Source: Alphaproteobacteria bacterium
Lineage (GTDB): Bacteria; Pseudomonadota; Alphaproteobacteria; Sphingomonadales; Sphingomonadaceae
Assembly (NCBI GenBank): GCA_005882415.1
Contig: VBAE01000222.1
Span: 1 to 20,815 of the forward strand
DNA: 20,815 nt
Direction: 5' to 3'
The notes under the pieces are model-generated. The model had not been told where the DNA came from. It made no database searches and was given only the letters and a program-made list of their open reading frames with translations. The number at the start of each line of letters is the position of its first letter. Positions within the stretch are counted from its first letter, which is position 1. Positions 7,155 to 15,609 of the stretch are shown here, piece by piece. The position numbers and the translations under genes are program-made.

Positions 7155-7559
7155 ATGCGTCCCATCCTCTTATTCCCGCTTTCCCTCCTCTTCGGCTGCG
7201 CGGCGCAGGGCCCGGCAACGGAAGCCGGCGCCGGTGCGGCCGCGTCCGTTCCGCTCGGCGGCCAGGTCGCCTGCATCGACGCAACCCGGATCGCCGGCAA
7301 GCGCGCCGAGAACAACCGGGCACTCATCGTCGAGCTCAGCGGCGGCGCGACCTTCCGCAACGACCTTGAGGAAGCGTGTCCTGGGATCGCGCGGGCCAGC
7401 GGCTTCGGGACGCTCGCCATCGATCCGATCGAGACCCGCATGTGCCGGGGCGACATGGTCCGGATCTACGACCCGGCTGACCTGTCCAGCGGCGGGCTCA
7501 AGGCGGTGCCGCGCTGCCGGCTCGGCATGTTCACCCGGATCGAGAGCCGCCGGGGCTAA
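7155..7559 (+). CDS. Small cysteine-containing lipoprotein, DUF6491-like
   Basis: The 134-residue product has a type II signal ending LLFGC, with Cys15 the probable lipidated residue, so it should be anchored in the outer or inner membrane. The mature part keeps four cysteines (40, 75, 97, 121) in the contexts VACID, EACPGIA, RMCRGD and PRCRLGMF. Two disulfides are therefore possible in the periplasm. This spacing resembles the DUF6491 family of small proteobacterial lipoproteins, but that match is from memory. AAGGAGG about six bases before ATG 7155 is a strong ribosome-binding site. It lies between the xylanase and the GH9 gene, 64 and 21 bases away, so it is probably co-expressed with them. 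Its role is unknown; a link to the polysaccharide locus is inferred only from position. Confidence 0.82.
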   Translation: MRPILLFPLSLLFGCAAQGPATEAGAGAAASVPLGGQVACIDATRIAGKRAENNRALIVELSGGATFRNDLEEACPGIARASGFGTLAIDPIETRMCRGDMVRIYDPADLSSGGLKAVPRCRLGMFTRIESRRG

Positions 7560-7580
7560 CCAACCACCAAGGGGGATGAA

Positions 7581-10124
7581 ATGAAGCGCTGGACGCTGCT
7601 CGCGGGGCTGTGCTCGGCCGCCGCCTGGACTTCCGTAGCCGCGGCCGGCGATCTCAAGCTCAACGACAGAGGCTATTTCGCCGCGCCCGGCCTCAACGTG
7701 ATGGTGTTCAACGATTATTATTCGGAAGGTCATCAGACCGGGGTGACCATCGTCCAGCACGGAACGCGGGTGGCGGCGAACGGCGACCTCCGGCTCGAAC
7801 CCTCGCCCGGCCAATGGTCGCCGATGCCCGTCACCATCAAGCGGACGGTGGACGAGAAGACCGGCACGATCAGCCAGACGCTGGCCTTCCCCAACCCGGC
7901 GACCAACGGCAAGGGCTTCAACCCGGTCTTCTACCCCAATTTGACCCTGACCTACCGAGTGACAGTCACTCCGCTCGACGGTAACAGCTTCCGCATCTCG
8001 GTCGATCTCGACAAGCCGCTTCCGCCGGAATGGGTGGGCCGGGTCGGGTTCAACCTCGAGCTCTTCCCCGGCCTGTTGTTCGGCAAGTCCTGGGTGATGG
8101 ACGGGCAGGGCGGCATCTTCCCGCGCCAGCCCAACGGGCCGATGGTGGCGAGCGGCACCGGCGCGCCCGTGGAGGTGCCGCGCAACGTCCAGGCCAACGG
8201 GCCGGTGCCCTCGCCCAATGCGCAGCCGCTGACCGCGCCGCTCGGTGCGGGCCGAGTCCTCACCGTCGCGCCCGAGGATCCGATGCAGCGGATGCGGATC
8301 GAGAGCCGGAGCGGTGGGCTGGAACTGATCGACGGCCGCTCCAACCACAATAACGGCTGGTTCATCGTCCGCGGCACCGTCCCGGCCGGCGGCGCCAATG
8401 CGGTGGAGTGGGTGGTGACTCCCAACACCGTCGAGGGCTGGAAATACGGCCCGGTCGTCCAGGTCAGCCAGGTCGGCTACGCCCCCGCCCAGCCCAAGAA
8501 AGCGGTGATCGAGCTCGACCCTTCCGACCGCGACGTGAAGCGCGTCCGCCTGTTTAGAATGGGTGCCGACGGACCCAAGGAGGTGCTCGCCGGCGCGCCC
8601 GAGAAATGGGGCGGGTTCCTCCGTTACAATTATCTGAGCTTCGACTTTTCCAAGGTGACCGAGCCCGGGATGTACGTCCTCAGCTACGGCGACACCAAGT
8701 CGCAGCCCTTCCGGATCGCCAGCGACGTCTACAGCCGCGAGGTCTGGCAGCCGACGCTGGAATATTTCCTGCCCGTCCAGATGTGCCACATGCGCGTGAA
8801 CGAGAAATACCGGGTGTGGCACGGGCTCGACCATATGGACGACGCCCTGATGGCCCCCACCTCCCTCAATCATTTCGACGGCTATGCGCAGGGGCCTTCG
8901 ACGCTGACCAAGTATAAGCCCGGGCAGGTCGTCCCCGGCCTCAACGCCGGCGGCTGGCACGATGCGGGCGATTTCGACCTTCGGGTGGAATCGCAGATCG
9001 GCACCGTCTGGCTGCTCGCCAAGATGATCGAGGAGTTCGGCCTCAACCTCGATTCCACCACGATCGACCAGGAGCGCCACCTGGTCGAAATCCACGCGCC
9101 CGACGGCCGCAACGACGCGCTGCAGCAGATCGAGCACGGGCTCCTCTCCGTCCTCGGCGGCTACCGCGCGATGGGCCGCGTCTATCGGGGGATCATCGAT
9201 CCGTCTCTGCGCCAATATGCGATGCTCGGCGACGCTGCGAACCAGACCGACAATGTCTCCCGCGGTACCGCCGATGGGCTCGGCGACGACAATAATGGCA
9301 AAGCCCTGGCCGCCGACGACCGCTGGGTGTTCACCGAGGACAACCCCTCGCGCGAGCTCTACGTCGCCGCCGGCCTCGCCGCGGCCTACCGGGTGATGAA
9401 GGCGGATCGGCCCAAGCTCGCTTTCGCCAGCCTCGAGGCGGCACGCGACCTCTATGCCAAGGCGATCGACCGCAGCGACGATACGCCGTCGCGGGTCTTC
9501 GCTTTGTCGGAGCTGATCGCCGCCACCGGCGACCCGAAGCTGATCGCGCGCCTCATCGCGCTCGAGCCGAAGATCCTCGCCAATGTCGAGCGCTCGGCCT
9601 GGATGATTGCGCCGATCCTCGGGCAAATCCCGGACGCCGGCTTCAAGGCGCGCCTTGCCGCCGCGGTCGCCACCTATCAGGCGGGGGTGACCGACCGCGC
9701 CCGCACCGACTCCCCCTACGGCGTTCCCTACAAGCCCGACATCTGGGGCGCGGGCTGGACGGTGCAGGAGCGCGGCGTTCGCCAATATTTCTTCCACAAG
9801 GGATGGCCCGAGGTCACCTCGACCGACTCCTATGTGAACGCCTTGAACTTCGTCCTCGGGGTCCATCCGGGCGAGAACAATTCCTCCTTCGCCAGCGGCG
9901 TCGGCTCGCGCTCCGCGACCACCGCATACGGCTTCAACCGAGCCGACTGGAGCTACATCCCCGGCGGCGTCGTCTCGGGCACGGCGCTGATCCGGCCGGA
10001 CCTCCCCGAATTGAAGGAATGGCCCTTCTTCTGGCAGCAGATGGAATATGTGATGGGCGGCGGCGAGACGAACTACATGTTCCTCGCGCTCGCCGCCGAT
10101 CGCCTCTACCGCACCGGCAAATGA
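7581..10124 (+). CDS. GH9 glycoside hydrolase with large N-terminal extension
   Basis: This exported inverting beta-glycosidase or endoglucanase has 847 residues. A signal peptide covers residues 1-22. Residues 23-290 form a region I cannot assign, rich in beta-strand patterns and with a Pro/Asn-rich segment near 180-220. Residues 292-380 match the Ig-like domain that precedes many GH9 barrels (VSQVGYAPAQPKKAVI). The GH9 catalytic domain follows from about 385, with GGWHDAGDFD (Asp461 and Asp464, catalytic base region), FVLGVHPGENNSSF and the acid Glu829 in GGGETNYMF. AAGGGGGA precedes ATG 7581. Its stop overlaps galM (ATGA). GH9 includes cellulases, exo-glucanases and glucosaminidases. Its substrate cannot be read here; the GH10/GH67 context suggests plant cell wall, and mixed glucan or xyloglucan is possible. 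Confidence 0.9.
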   Translation: MKRWTLLAGLCSAAAWTSVAAAGDLKLNDRGYFAAPGLNVMVFNDYYSEGHQTGVTIVQHGTRVAANGDLRLEPSPGQWSPMPVTIKRTVDEKTGTISQTLAFPNPATNGKGFNPVFYPNLTLTYRVTVTPLDGNSFRISVDLDKPLPPEWVGRVGFNLELFPGLLFGKSWVMDGQGGIFPRQPNGPMVASGTGAPVEVPRNVQANGPVPSPNAQPLTAPLGAGRVLTVAPEDPMQRMRIESRSGGLELIDGRSNHNNGWFIVRGTVPAGGANAVEWVVTPNTVEGWKYGPVVQVSQVGYAPAQPKKAVIELDPSDRDVKRVRLFRMGADGPKEVLAGAPEKWGGFLRYNYLSFDFSKVTEPGMYVLSYGDTKSQPFRIASDVYSREVWQPTLEYFLPVQMCHMRVNEKYRVWHGLDHMDDALMAPTSLNHFDGYAQGPSTLTKYKPGQVVPGLNAGGWHDAGDFDLRVESQIGTVWLLAKMIEEFGLNLDSTTIDQERHLVEIHAPDGRNDALQQIEHGLLSVLGGYRAMGRVYRGIIDPSLRQYAMLGDAANQTDNVSRGTADGLGDDNNGKALAADDRWVFTEDNPSRELYVAAGLAAAYRVMKADRPKLAFASLEAARDLYAKAIDRSDDTPSRVFALSELIAATGDPKLIARLIALEPKILANVERSAWMIAPILGQIPDAGFKARLAAAVATYQAGVTDRARTDSPYGVPYKPDIWGAGWTVQERGVRQYFFHKGWPEVTSTDSYVNALNFVLGVHPGENNSSFASGVGSRSATTAYGFNRADWSYIPGGVVSGTALIRPDLPELKEWPFFWQQMEYVMGGGETNYMFLALAADRLYRTGK

Positions 10125-11251
10125 GCGCCCTCGCCGCCCTTGCCCTGCTCGCCGCAGCCGCCGCGCCCCAGCCGGTGGGAAAGGTGTCGTGGGCGCCCTA
10201 CGGCCATCTCTCCGACGGGCGGGTGGTCCATCAGGTGACGCTGACCAACGGCAGGGGCATGCGCGTCCGCCTGATCAACTATGGCGCGACGATCACCGAC
10301 GTCGACGTGCCGGACGCCAAGGGCAAGGTTGCAAACGTCGCTTTGGGCTTCGCCAACCTCGCCGATTATGAGGCGAAGAATGGGGATTATGCCTTCGGTG
10401 CTGCCATCGGGCGCTTCGTGGGCCGGATCGGCGGGGCGCGCTTCACGCTAGACGGCAAGGAGGTGCTGCTCACCCCCAATGACGGCCCGAACGCGCTTCA
10501 CGGCGGGCCCGGCAACTTCCAGTCGAAGCTGTTCGAGATGCGGCCTTATTCGGGGAATGGGGTGGTCGGAGCGATCCTCACCTATCGCAGCCCGGACGGG
10601 GAGCAGGGCTTCCCGGGCAATGTCGACGTCACCATCACCTACACGCTCACCGACAAGGACGAGCTTCGGATCGACTATGCGGCGACGACCGATGCGCCGA
10701 CCGTCGTCAACCTCACCAACCACAGCTATTTCAACCTCAAGGGCGCAGGCTCGGGAACGGCGCGCGACCATCTCCTGCGCATCGCCGGCGATCAGCTTGC
10801 CGAGACCGACCCGCGCGGGATCCCCACCGGCCGCTTCCTTCCAGTGGCCGGCACCCCGTTCGACTTCCGCAAGCCCACCCGGATCGGCGACCTCATCGAT
10901 CGCGAGCATCCGCAGATGGAGGGCCGGCGCGGCTACAATCATAGCTGGCTGCTGGCCAAAAGGAGCGGCAAGCTCGCGCTGGCGGCGACGCTCACCGACC
11001 CCGGCTCGGGGCGCCGCCTCGACGTTCTCACCACCGAGCCGGCGCTTCAGATCTACGCCGGCAACTGGATGAGCGGGCGGGACGTCGGCGCCCAGGGCGT
11101 CGCCTACAAATCCCACGACGCGATCGTGTTCGAGACCCAGCATTTCCCCGACAGCCCGAACCATCCGAATTTCCCCTCGACCCGCCTCGCGCCCGGGGAA
11201 ACCTATCGCTCGACCACCGTCTTCCGTTTCTCAGCCGGAGCCCGCAAATGA
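10121..11251 (+). CDS. galM: Aldose 1-epimerase (mutarotase), exported
   Basis: This enzyme interconverts alpha and beta anomers of free aldoses. The 376-residue protein starts with a short hydrophobic leader (residues 1-15, ending AAAAAP), so it is probably periplasmic like several homologues in sugar-utilisation loci. Characteristic residues are Arg98 in IGRFVGRI, His127 in NALHGGPGNF, His201 in NLTNHSYFNL and the catalytic Glu338 in VFETQHFPDSPN. ATG 10121 overlaps the GH9 stop, and its own stop overlaps the aldo/keto reductase start. The three genes therefore form one translationally coupled unit. In this context it would speed anomer exchange of sugars released by the retaining and inverting hydrolases. 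The family call is firm; the sugar is not known. Confidence 0.93.
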   Translation: MSALAALALLAAAAAPQPVGKVSWAPYGHLSDGRVVHQVTLTNGRGMRVRLINYGATITDVDVPDAKGKVANVALGFANLADYEAKNGDYAFGAAIGRFVGRIGGARFTLDGKEVLLTPNDGPNALHGGPGNFQSKLFEMRPYSGNGVVGAILTYRSPDGEQGFPGNVDVTITYTLTDKDELRIDYAATTDAPTVVNLTNHSYFNLKGAGSGTARDHLLRIAGDQLAETDPRGIPTGRFLPVAGTPFDFRKPTRIGDLIDREHPQMEGRRGYNHSWLLAKRSGKLALAATLTDPGSGRRLDVLTTEPALQIYAGNWMSGRDVGAQGVAYKSHDAIVFETQHFPDSPNHPNFPSTRLAPGETYRSTTVFRFSAGARK

Positions 11252-12300
11252 TCCCCCCCGTCTACGCCGCCGACCCTTCTCGCTATGAGCGGATGCAATA
11301 TCGCCGCTGCGGGCGGAGCGGGCTCGATTTGCCGGCGATCTCGCTCGGCCTCTGGCAGAATTTCGGCGGCGCGGACGTGTTCGAAACCGGCCGCGCGATC
11401 CTCCGCCGCGCCTTCGACCGCGGGGTGACCCATTTCGATCTCGCCAACAATTACGGCCCGCCTTACGGCTCGGCCGAGGAGAATTTCGGACGGGTGATGG
11501 CCGCCGATCTCCGGCCGTATCGCGACGAGCTGATCGTCTCGACCAAGGCGGGCTACGACATGTGGCCGGGGCCGTACGGCAATGGCGGAAGCCGCAAATA
11601 TCTCCTCGCCAGCCTCGACCAGAGCCTCCGCCGCATGGGCCTCGATTATGTCGACATCTTCTATTCGCACCGGGTCGATCCCTCGACTCCGCTCGAAGAG
11701 ACGATGGGCGCGCTCGTCACCGCCTACCGCCAGGGCAAGGCGCTCTATGTCGGCATCTCGTCTTACTCGCCCGAGCTCACCCGCGAGGCGGCGGCGATCC
11801 TTGAAGGCGAGGGGGTTCCCCTCCTCATCCACCAGCCGAGCTATTCGATGCTCAACCGCTGGGTGGAAGGCGGGCTGATGAGCACCTGCGCCGAGCTCGG
11901 CGCCGGGATCATCGCCTTCTCGCCGCTCGCGCAAGGCATGCTCAGCCGCAAATATCTCGGCGGCGTTCCGGCCGACGCGCGGGCGGCGAAGGGCGGCTCG
12001 CTCTCCACCTCGCTCCTCACGGAGGAGAATATCGCCCGGGTGCGGGCGCTGAACGCGATCGCGGAAGGGCGGGGGCAGACGCTTGCGCAAATGGCGATCG
12101 CCTGGGTGCTGCGGGATCCGCGCATCACCTCGGCTTTGATCGGCGCTCGGACGGTGGAGCAACTCGACGACAGCCTCGCCGCCTTGGACCGGCTCGACTT
12201 CAGCGACGAGGAGCTCTCCGCGATCGATGAACATGCCGAAGAAGGCGGCATCGACATCTGGAAGAGCTCCTCGCGCGTCGGGCCCGACGAGGTCGCCTGA
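11248..12300 (+). CDS. Aldo/keto reductase, YghZ/Kv-beta-like
   Basis: This NADPH-dependent reductase has 350 residues and no signal peptide, so it is cytosolic. The catalytic tetrad is visible as Asp64 and Tyr69 (FDLANNYGPPYG), Lys100 (VSTKAGYDMWPG) and His141 (YSHRVDPSTPLEE). GPYGNGGSRKYL and the C-terminal SALIGARTVEQLDD are typical of the YghZ (L-glyceraldehyde-3-phosphate reductase) and potassium-channel-beta-like subgroup. It is coupled to galM by ATGA. Its place at the end of a glycan-degradation operon suggests reduction of a released sugar or sugar aldehyde, but this is inferred. It ends six bases before a convergent gene, with no obvious terminator hairpin between them. Confidence 0.92.
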   Translation: MIPPVYAADPSRYERMQYRRCGRSGLDLPAISLGLWQNFGGADVFETGRAILRRAFDRGVTHFDLANNYGPPYGSAEENFGRVMAADLRPYRDELIVSTKAGYDMWPGPYGNGGSRKYLLASLDQSLRRMGLDYVDIFYSHRVDPSTPLEETMGALVTAYRQGKALYVGISSYSPELTREAAAILEGEGVPLLIHQPSYSMLNRWVEGGLMSTCAELGAGIIAFSPLAQGMLSRKYLGGVPADARAAKGGSLSTSLLTEENIARVRALNAIAEGRGQTLAQMAIAWVLRDPRITSALIGARTVEQLDDSLAALDRLDFSDEELSAIDEHAEEGGIDIWKSSSRVGPDEVA

Positions 12301-12306
12301 CCTCGG

Positions 12307-13191
12307 TTATTCGGTTTTCGCGGGCGCCGGGCCGTTGATGAAGCGGCTCACCCGAGGGGCGATGAGCCGCCCCAGGACGAACAGAAGCGCCAGCAGCAGC
12401 ACCCAGGGGATGAGGGTGATCGCGATCAGCAGGATCGCGGCGAAACCTGCAACGACATTGTCACCGGCGCGGGCGAGCGCCTTGCCGATGCTCGGCCGCT
12501 CGTCGAAGCCGGGAGCGAGATCGCCGGAGCCGTAGTTGAACACGACCGGCGTTTTGGCGAGCGACTCGCGCTTCTCCTGCTTACCCGCCTGAAGCGCGCG
12601 GATCTGTTCGCGGATCTGCTGCGCCTGGACCTGCAGCTCGGCGCGTTCGGAGGAGCCGAGGCCCTTGCCGGCGAGCTGCGCCTCGATCCGCTTCAGATCG
12701 TCGTCGAGCGTCCCCTGGCTTCGGGTGGCGGCGGCGATCTCGCTGCCGACGTCCTCGCCGGTGATCTCGCTCTCGACCAGCATGCCCTCGGCCTGCTGGA
12801 CGAGGTCCGCTCCGTTCTTGCCGAACTGGCGGGCGATGGCGGGATCGAGTTTGAACTCCAGCATCGCCTCGATGCTGCTGTCGTTGACCAGACGGTATTT
12901 CATGCCGGTGATCCGGCAGCGGTCGATGCCGAGCTTCTCGCAGGCCTGGGCGTGCTGCTCCTGGACCCGGGCGATGCGCTGGGCCGGCAGGCGGAAGCCG
13001 TAGCGATAGTTGAAGGCAACGCCCGGCGCTGCGGTCACTCCGACATTGGGCGCGCGTGCGGCGCCGTCGGCGCTGGCCGATTCGGACACTTCCTGGGTCT
13101 GCTGGCTGGTCTCGCGGCTGCCGCCGGAGTCGCTGCCGCTGCCGCACGCGGCGAGGGGAGCGAGAAGAAGGAAAGGCAATTTGGAACGCAT
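12307..13191 (-). CDS. DUF4349-type lipoprotein with C-terminal membrane segment
   Basis: The 294-residue protein begins with a lipoprotein signal ending LAAC (Cys16), followed by a Ser/Gln-rich linker (residues 17-45). The body, from AFNYRYGFRLPAQRI, continues through an alpha-helical, probably coiled-coil region (about residues 145-205) rich in Gln, Glu and Arg, such as QAQQIREQIRALQ. One hydrophobic span at about 245-275 (AILLIAITLIPWVLLLALL) and a basic tail follow. This layout is that of DUF4349 proteins, whose function is not established. GAGGAGG about eight bases before ATG 13191 is a strong ribosome-binding site. It diverges from parC. The acyl anchor and the membrane span could tether both ends to one membrane or to two; the topology is not settled by sequence. 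Confidence 0.85.
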   Translation of the reverse strand: MRSKLPFLLLAPLAACGSGSDSGGSRETSQQTQEVSESASADGAARAPNVGVTAAPGVAFNYRYGFRLPAQRIARVQEQHAQACEKLGIDRCRITGMKYRLVNDSSIEAMLEFKLDPAIARQFGKNGADLVQQAEGMLVESEITGEDVGSEIAAATRSQGTLDDDLKRIEAQLAGKGLGSSERAELQVQAQQIREQIRALQAGKQEKRESLAKTPVVFNYGSGDLAPGFDERPSIGKALARAGDNVVAGFAAILLIAITLIPWVLLLALLFVLGRLIAPRVSRFINGPAPAKTE

Positions 13192-13237
13192 CGTTCGGGC
13201 CTCCTCTATTATGAGCCGGTCTTGCGCCGGTCGTGTA

Positions 13238-13265
13238 ACATTACCGCATCGGTAGACAATCGCAA
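13238..13265 (-). promoter_or_regulatory. Sigma70-type promoter candidate for the DUF4349 gene
   Basis: On the minus strand, TTGCGA (13265-13260) and TAATGT (13243-13238) are separated by 16 bases. Transcription would start near 13231, leaving a leader of about 40 bases with the GAGGAGG site. I see no comparable promoter facing parC in this gap, and parC also lacks a clear Shine-Dalgarno. Confidence 0.35.
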
Positions 13266-13303
13266 GCCTTACGTCCCAAGAGTCGGGCTGCTATCGCGCC
13301 GCC

Positions 13304-15586
13304 ATGGCAACAAACGACATTGATCCTATCCAGAGAGCCGAGTTCGGCGACGCGCTCTCGCAGCGTTATCTCGTCTACGCACTCTCCACGATCACCGCCC
13401 GCTCGCTGCCCGACGTGCGCGACGGCCTGAAGCCGGTGCACCGCCGGGTTTTATGGGCGATGCGCCTGCTCCGGCTCGATCCGGCGGCGGGGTACAAGAA
13501 GTGCGCCCGCGTGGTCGGCGACGTGATCGGCAAATATCACCCGCATGGCGACCAGTCTGTCTACGACGCGATGGTCCGCCTCGCCCAGACCTTCTCGCTC
13601 CGCTACCCTTTGGTCGACGGACAAGGCAATTTCGGCAATGTCGACGGCGATAACGCCGCCGCCATGCGCTACACCGAGGCCCGGCTGACCGCCGCCGCCG
13701 GCGAGCTGATGGCCGGCCTCGACGAGGGGACGGTCGACTTCCGCCCCACTTACAATGGCGAGGAAGAGGAGCCGGAGGTCTTCCCGGGCCTGTTCCCCAA
13801 CCTCCTCGCCAACGGCGCCAGCGGGATCGCGGTCGGCATGGCGACGTCGATCCCGCCGCATAACGTCGCCGAGATCGTCGATGCGGCGATCTACCTGATC
13901 GACCATGAGCGGGCGACGACCGCGGACCTGATGCAGTTCGTCCAGGGGCCGGACTTCCCGACCGGCGGCATCCTCGTCGACAGCGCGAGCGCGATCGCCA
14001 CCGCCTACGAGACCGGCCGCGGCTCCTTCCGAGTCCGCGCCCGCTTCGCCGGCGAGGCCGGTGAGGACGGCCGCTGGGTCATGAAGCCGGAAAAACTGGC
14101 GGGCGGCCAGTGGCAGCTCGTGATCAGCGAAATTCCGTTCCAGGTGCCGAAATCGAAGCTGATCGAGCAGATCGCGGCCTTGGTCACCGACAAGAAGCTT
14201 CCGATTCTCGCGGACGTGCGCGACGAATCGGACGCCGAAATCCGGATCGTGATCGAGCCGCGAAGCCGCAACATCGATCCCGACCTGCTCGCCGAGAGCC
14301 TGTTCCGGCTGACCGACCTCGAAGTGAAAATCCCGCTCAACCTGAACGTGCTGGACGAGCGGCGCACCCCGCGGGTGATGAGCCTCAAGGAGGCGCTGTC
14401 CGCCTGGCTCGGCCACCAGTTCGACGTGATGGTGCGCCGCGCGCGGCACCGGATCGCCAAGATCGACGACCGGGTCGAGCTGCTCGAAGGCTATCTGATT
14501 GCCTATCTGAATCTCGACCGGGTGATCCAGATCATCCGCGAGGAGGACGATCCCAAGGCGGTGATGATCGCCGAGTTCCGGCTGACCGACCGCCAGGCCG
14601 AGGCGATCCTCAACATGCGCCTGCGCTCCTTGCGCAAGCTCGAGGAGATGCAGCTTCGGACCGAGCGGGACACGCTCGGCACCGAGCGGGCGGAGCTCGA
14701 CGCCCTCGTGGCAGGCGAGGACGCCCGCAAGCTCCAGCGGGCCCGGCTGCGCAAGGACCTGCGCGCGCTTCGCAAGCGCTATTCGGAGGAGACCCCGCTC
14801 GGGCGCCGCCGCACGCTGGTCGAGGAATCGGCCCCGCCGCGCGAGATTCCGCTGGAGGCGATGATCGAGCGCGAGCCGATCACCGTCATCATGTCCCAGC
14901 GCGGCTGGATCCGGGCGATGAAGGGCCATGTCGAGCTCTCGAACCCGGAGGCTCTGAAGTTCAAGGAAGGCGACGGCCCGGCTTACTTCTTCCACGCCCA
15001 GACCACCGACAAGTTGCTCCTCGCCGCCGAGAACGGCCGCTTCTACACGCTGGCGGCCGACAAGCTCCCCGGCGGGCGCGGTTTCGGCGAGCCGGTGCGG
15101 CTGATGGTCGACCTGGAAGGCGAGGGGAATGTCGTCGCGCTGTTCCCGGCGGTGGCGGACTCCAAGCTCCTCCTCGCTTCCTCGGACGGGCGCGGCTTCA
15201 TCACGTCCGAAGGCGGGGCGATCGCAGAGACGCGCAAGGGCAAGCAGGTGGTGAACCTGCGGCCGGGCGCCAAGCTCGCCATCGTCCGGCGGATCGCCGC
15301 GGACCATGATTACGTCGCAGTGATCGGGGACAACCGGAAGATGATCGTATTCCCGGTGGGCGAGCTACCGGAGATGGGCCGCGGCCAGGGCGTCCAGCTC
15401 CAGCGTTATCGCGACGGCGGCCTGTCCGATGCGCGCACCTTCGCGATGGCGGAGGGGATCAGCTGGTCGATGGGCGGCGAGAGCGGCCGCACCCGGACCG
15501 AGGGCGACCTCTCCGCCTGGCGCACCGCCCGAGGCGCCGCCGGCCGCATGCCGCCCAACGGCTTCCCCCGCGACAACAAATTCTAA
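13304..15586 (+). CDS. parC: DNA topoisomerase IV subunit A
   Basis: This is the DNA breakage and rejoining subunit of topoisomerase IV, which with ParE (not in the window) decatenates daughter chromosomes. It is 760 residues. The N-terminal domain opens with DALSQRYLVYALSTITAR and LPDVRDGLKPVHRR. The catalytic tyrosine is Tyr123 in AMRYTEARL. The quinolone-binding helix reads HPHGDQSVYDAM, with Gln84 and Asp88 at positions equivalent to E. coli Ser80 and Glu84. The coiled-coil gate (about 360-490) and a short C-terminal beta-propeller (from about 520) follow. The length and the propeller, shorter than in GyrA and without a clear GyrA-box, favour ParC over GyrA. ATG 13304 gives the normal N-terminus. 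No damage is seen. Confidence 0.95.
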   Translation: MATNDIDPIQRAEFGDALSQRYLVYALSTITARSLPDVRDGLKPVHRRVLWAMRLLRLDPAAGYKKCARVVGDVIGKYHPHGDQSVYDAMVRLAQTFSLRYPLVDGQGNFGNVDGDNAAAMRYTEARLTAAAGELMAGLDEGTVDFRPTYNGEEEEPEVFPGLFPNLLANGASGIAVGMATSIPPHNVAEIVDAAIYLIDHERATTADLMQFVQGPDFPTGGILVDSASAIATAYETGRGSFRVRARFAGEAGEDGRWVMKPEKLAGGQWQLVISEIPFQVPKSKLIEQIAALVTDKKLPILADVRDESDAEIRIVIEPRSRNIDPDLLAESLFRLTDLEVKIPLNLNVLDERRTPRVMSLKEALSAWLGHQFDVMVRRARHRIAKIDDRVELLEGYLIAYLNLDRVIQIIREEDDPKAVMIAEFRLTDRQAEAILNMRLRSLRKLEEMQLRTERDTLGTERAELDALVAGEDARKLQRARLRKDLRALRKRYSEETPLGRRRTLVEESAPPREIPLEAMIEREPITVIMSQRGWIRAMKGHVELSNPEALKFKEGDGPAYFFHAQTTDKLLLAAENGRFYTLAADKLPGGRGFGEPVRLMVDLEGEGNVVALFPAVADSKLLLASSDGRGFITSEGGAIAETRKGKQVVNLRPGAKLAIVRRIAADHDYVAVIGDNRKMIVFPVGELPEMGRGQGVQLQRYRDGGLSDARTFAMAEGISWSMGGESGRTRTEGDLSAWRTARGAAGRMPPNGFPRDNKF

Positions 15587-15609
15587 GGGGCAGACGTGCG
15601 GGCGAGGGG

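Noticed and set aside
7170..9866. Long minus-strand open frame of nearly 900 codons opposite the lipoprotein and GH9 genes
   Set aside because: It is a low-complexity Arg/Gly/Asp/His-rich shadow with no recognisable motifs, while the plus strand carries GH9 catalytic signatures, a signal peptide and overlapping operon starts.
12301..12306. Terminator between the aldo/keto reductase and DUF4349 genes
   Set aside because: Only six bases separate the stop codons and no hairpin with a T-tract is visible on either strand.
13451..15307. Long minus-strand open frame opposite parC
   Set aside because: It is a codon-mirror of a conserved GC-rich gene; there is no ribosome-binding site or domain.
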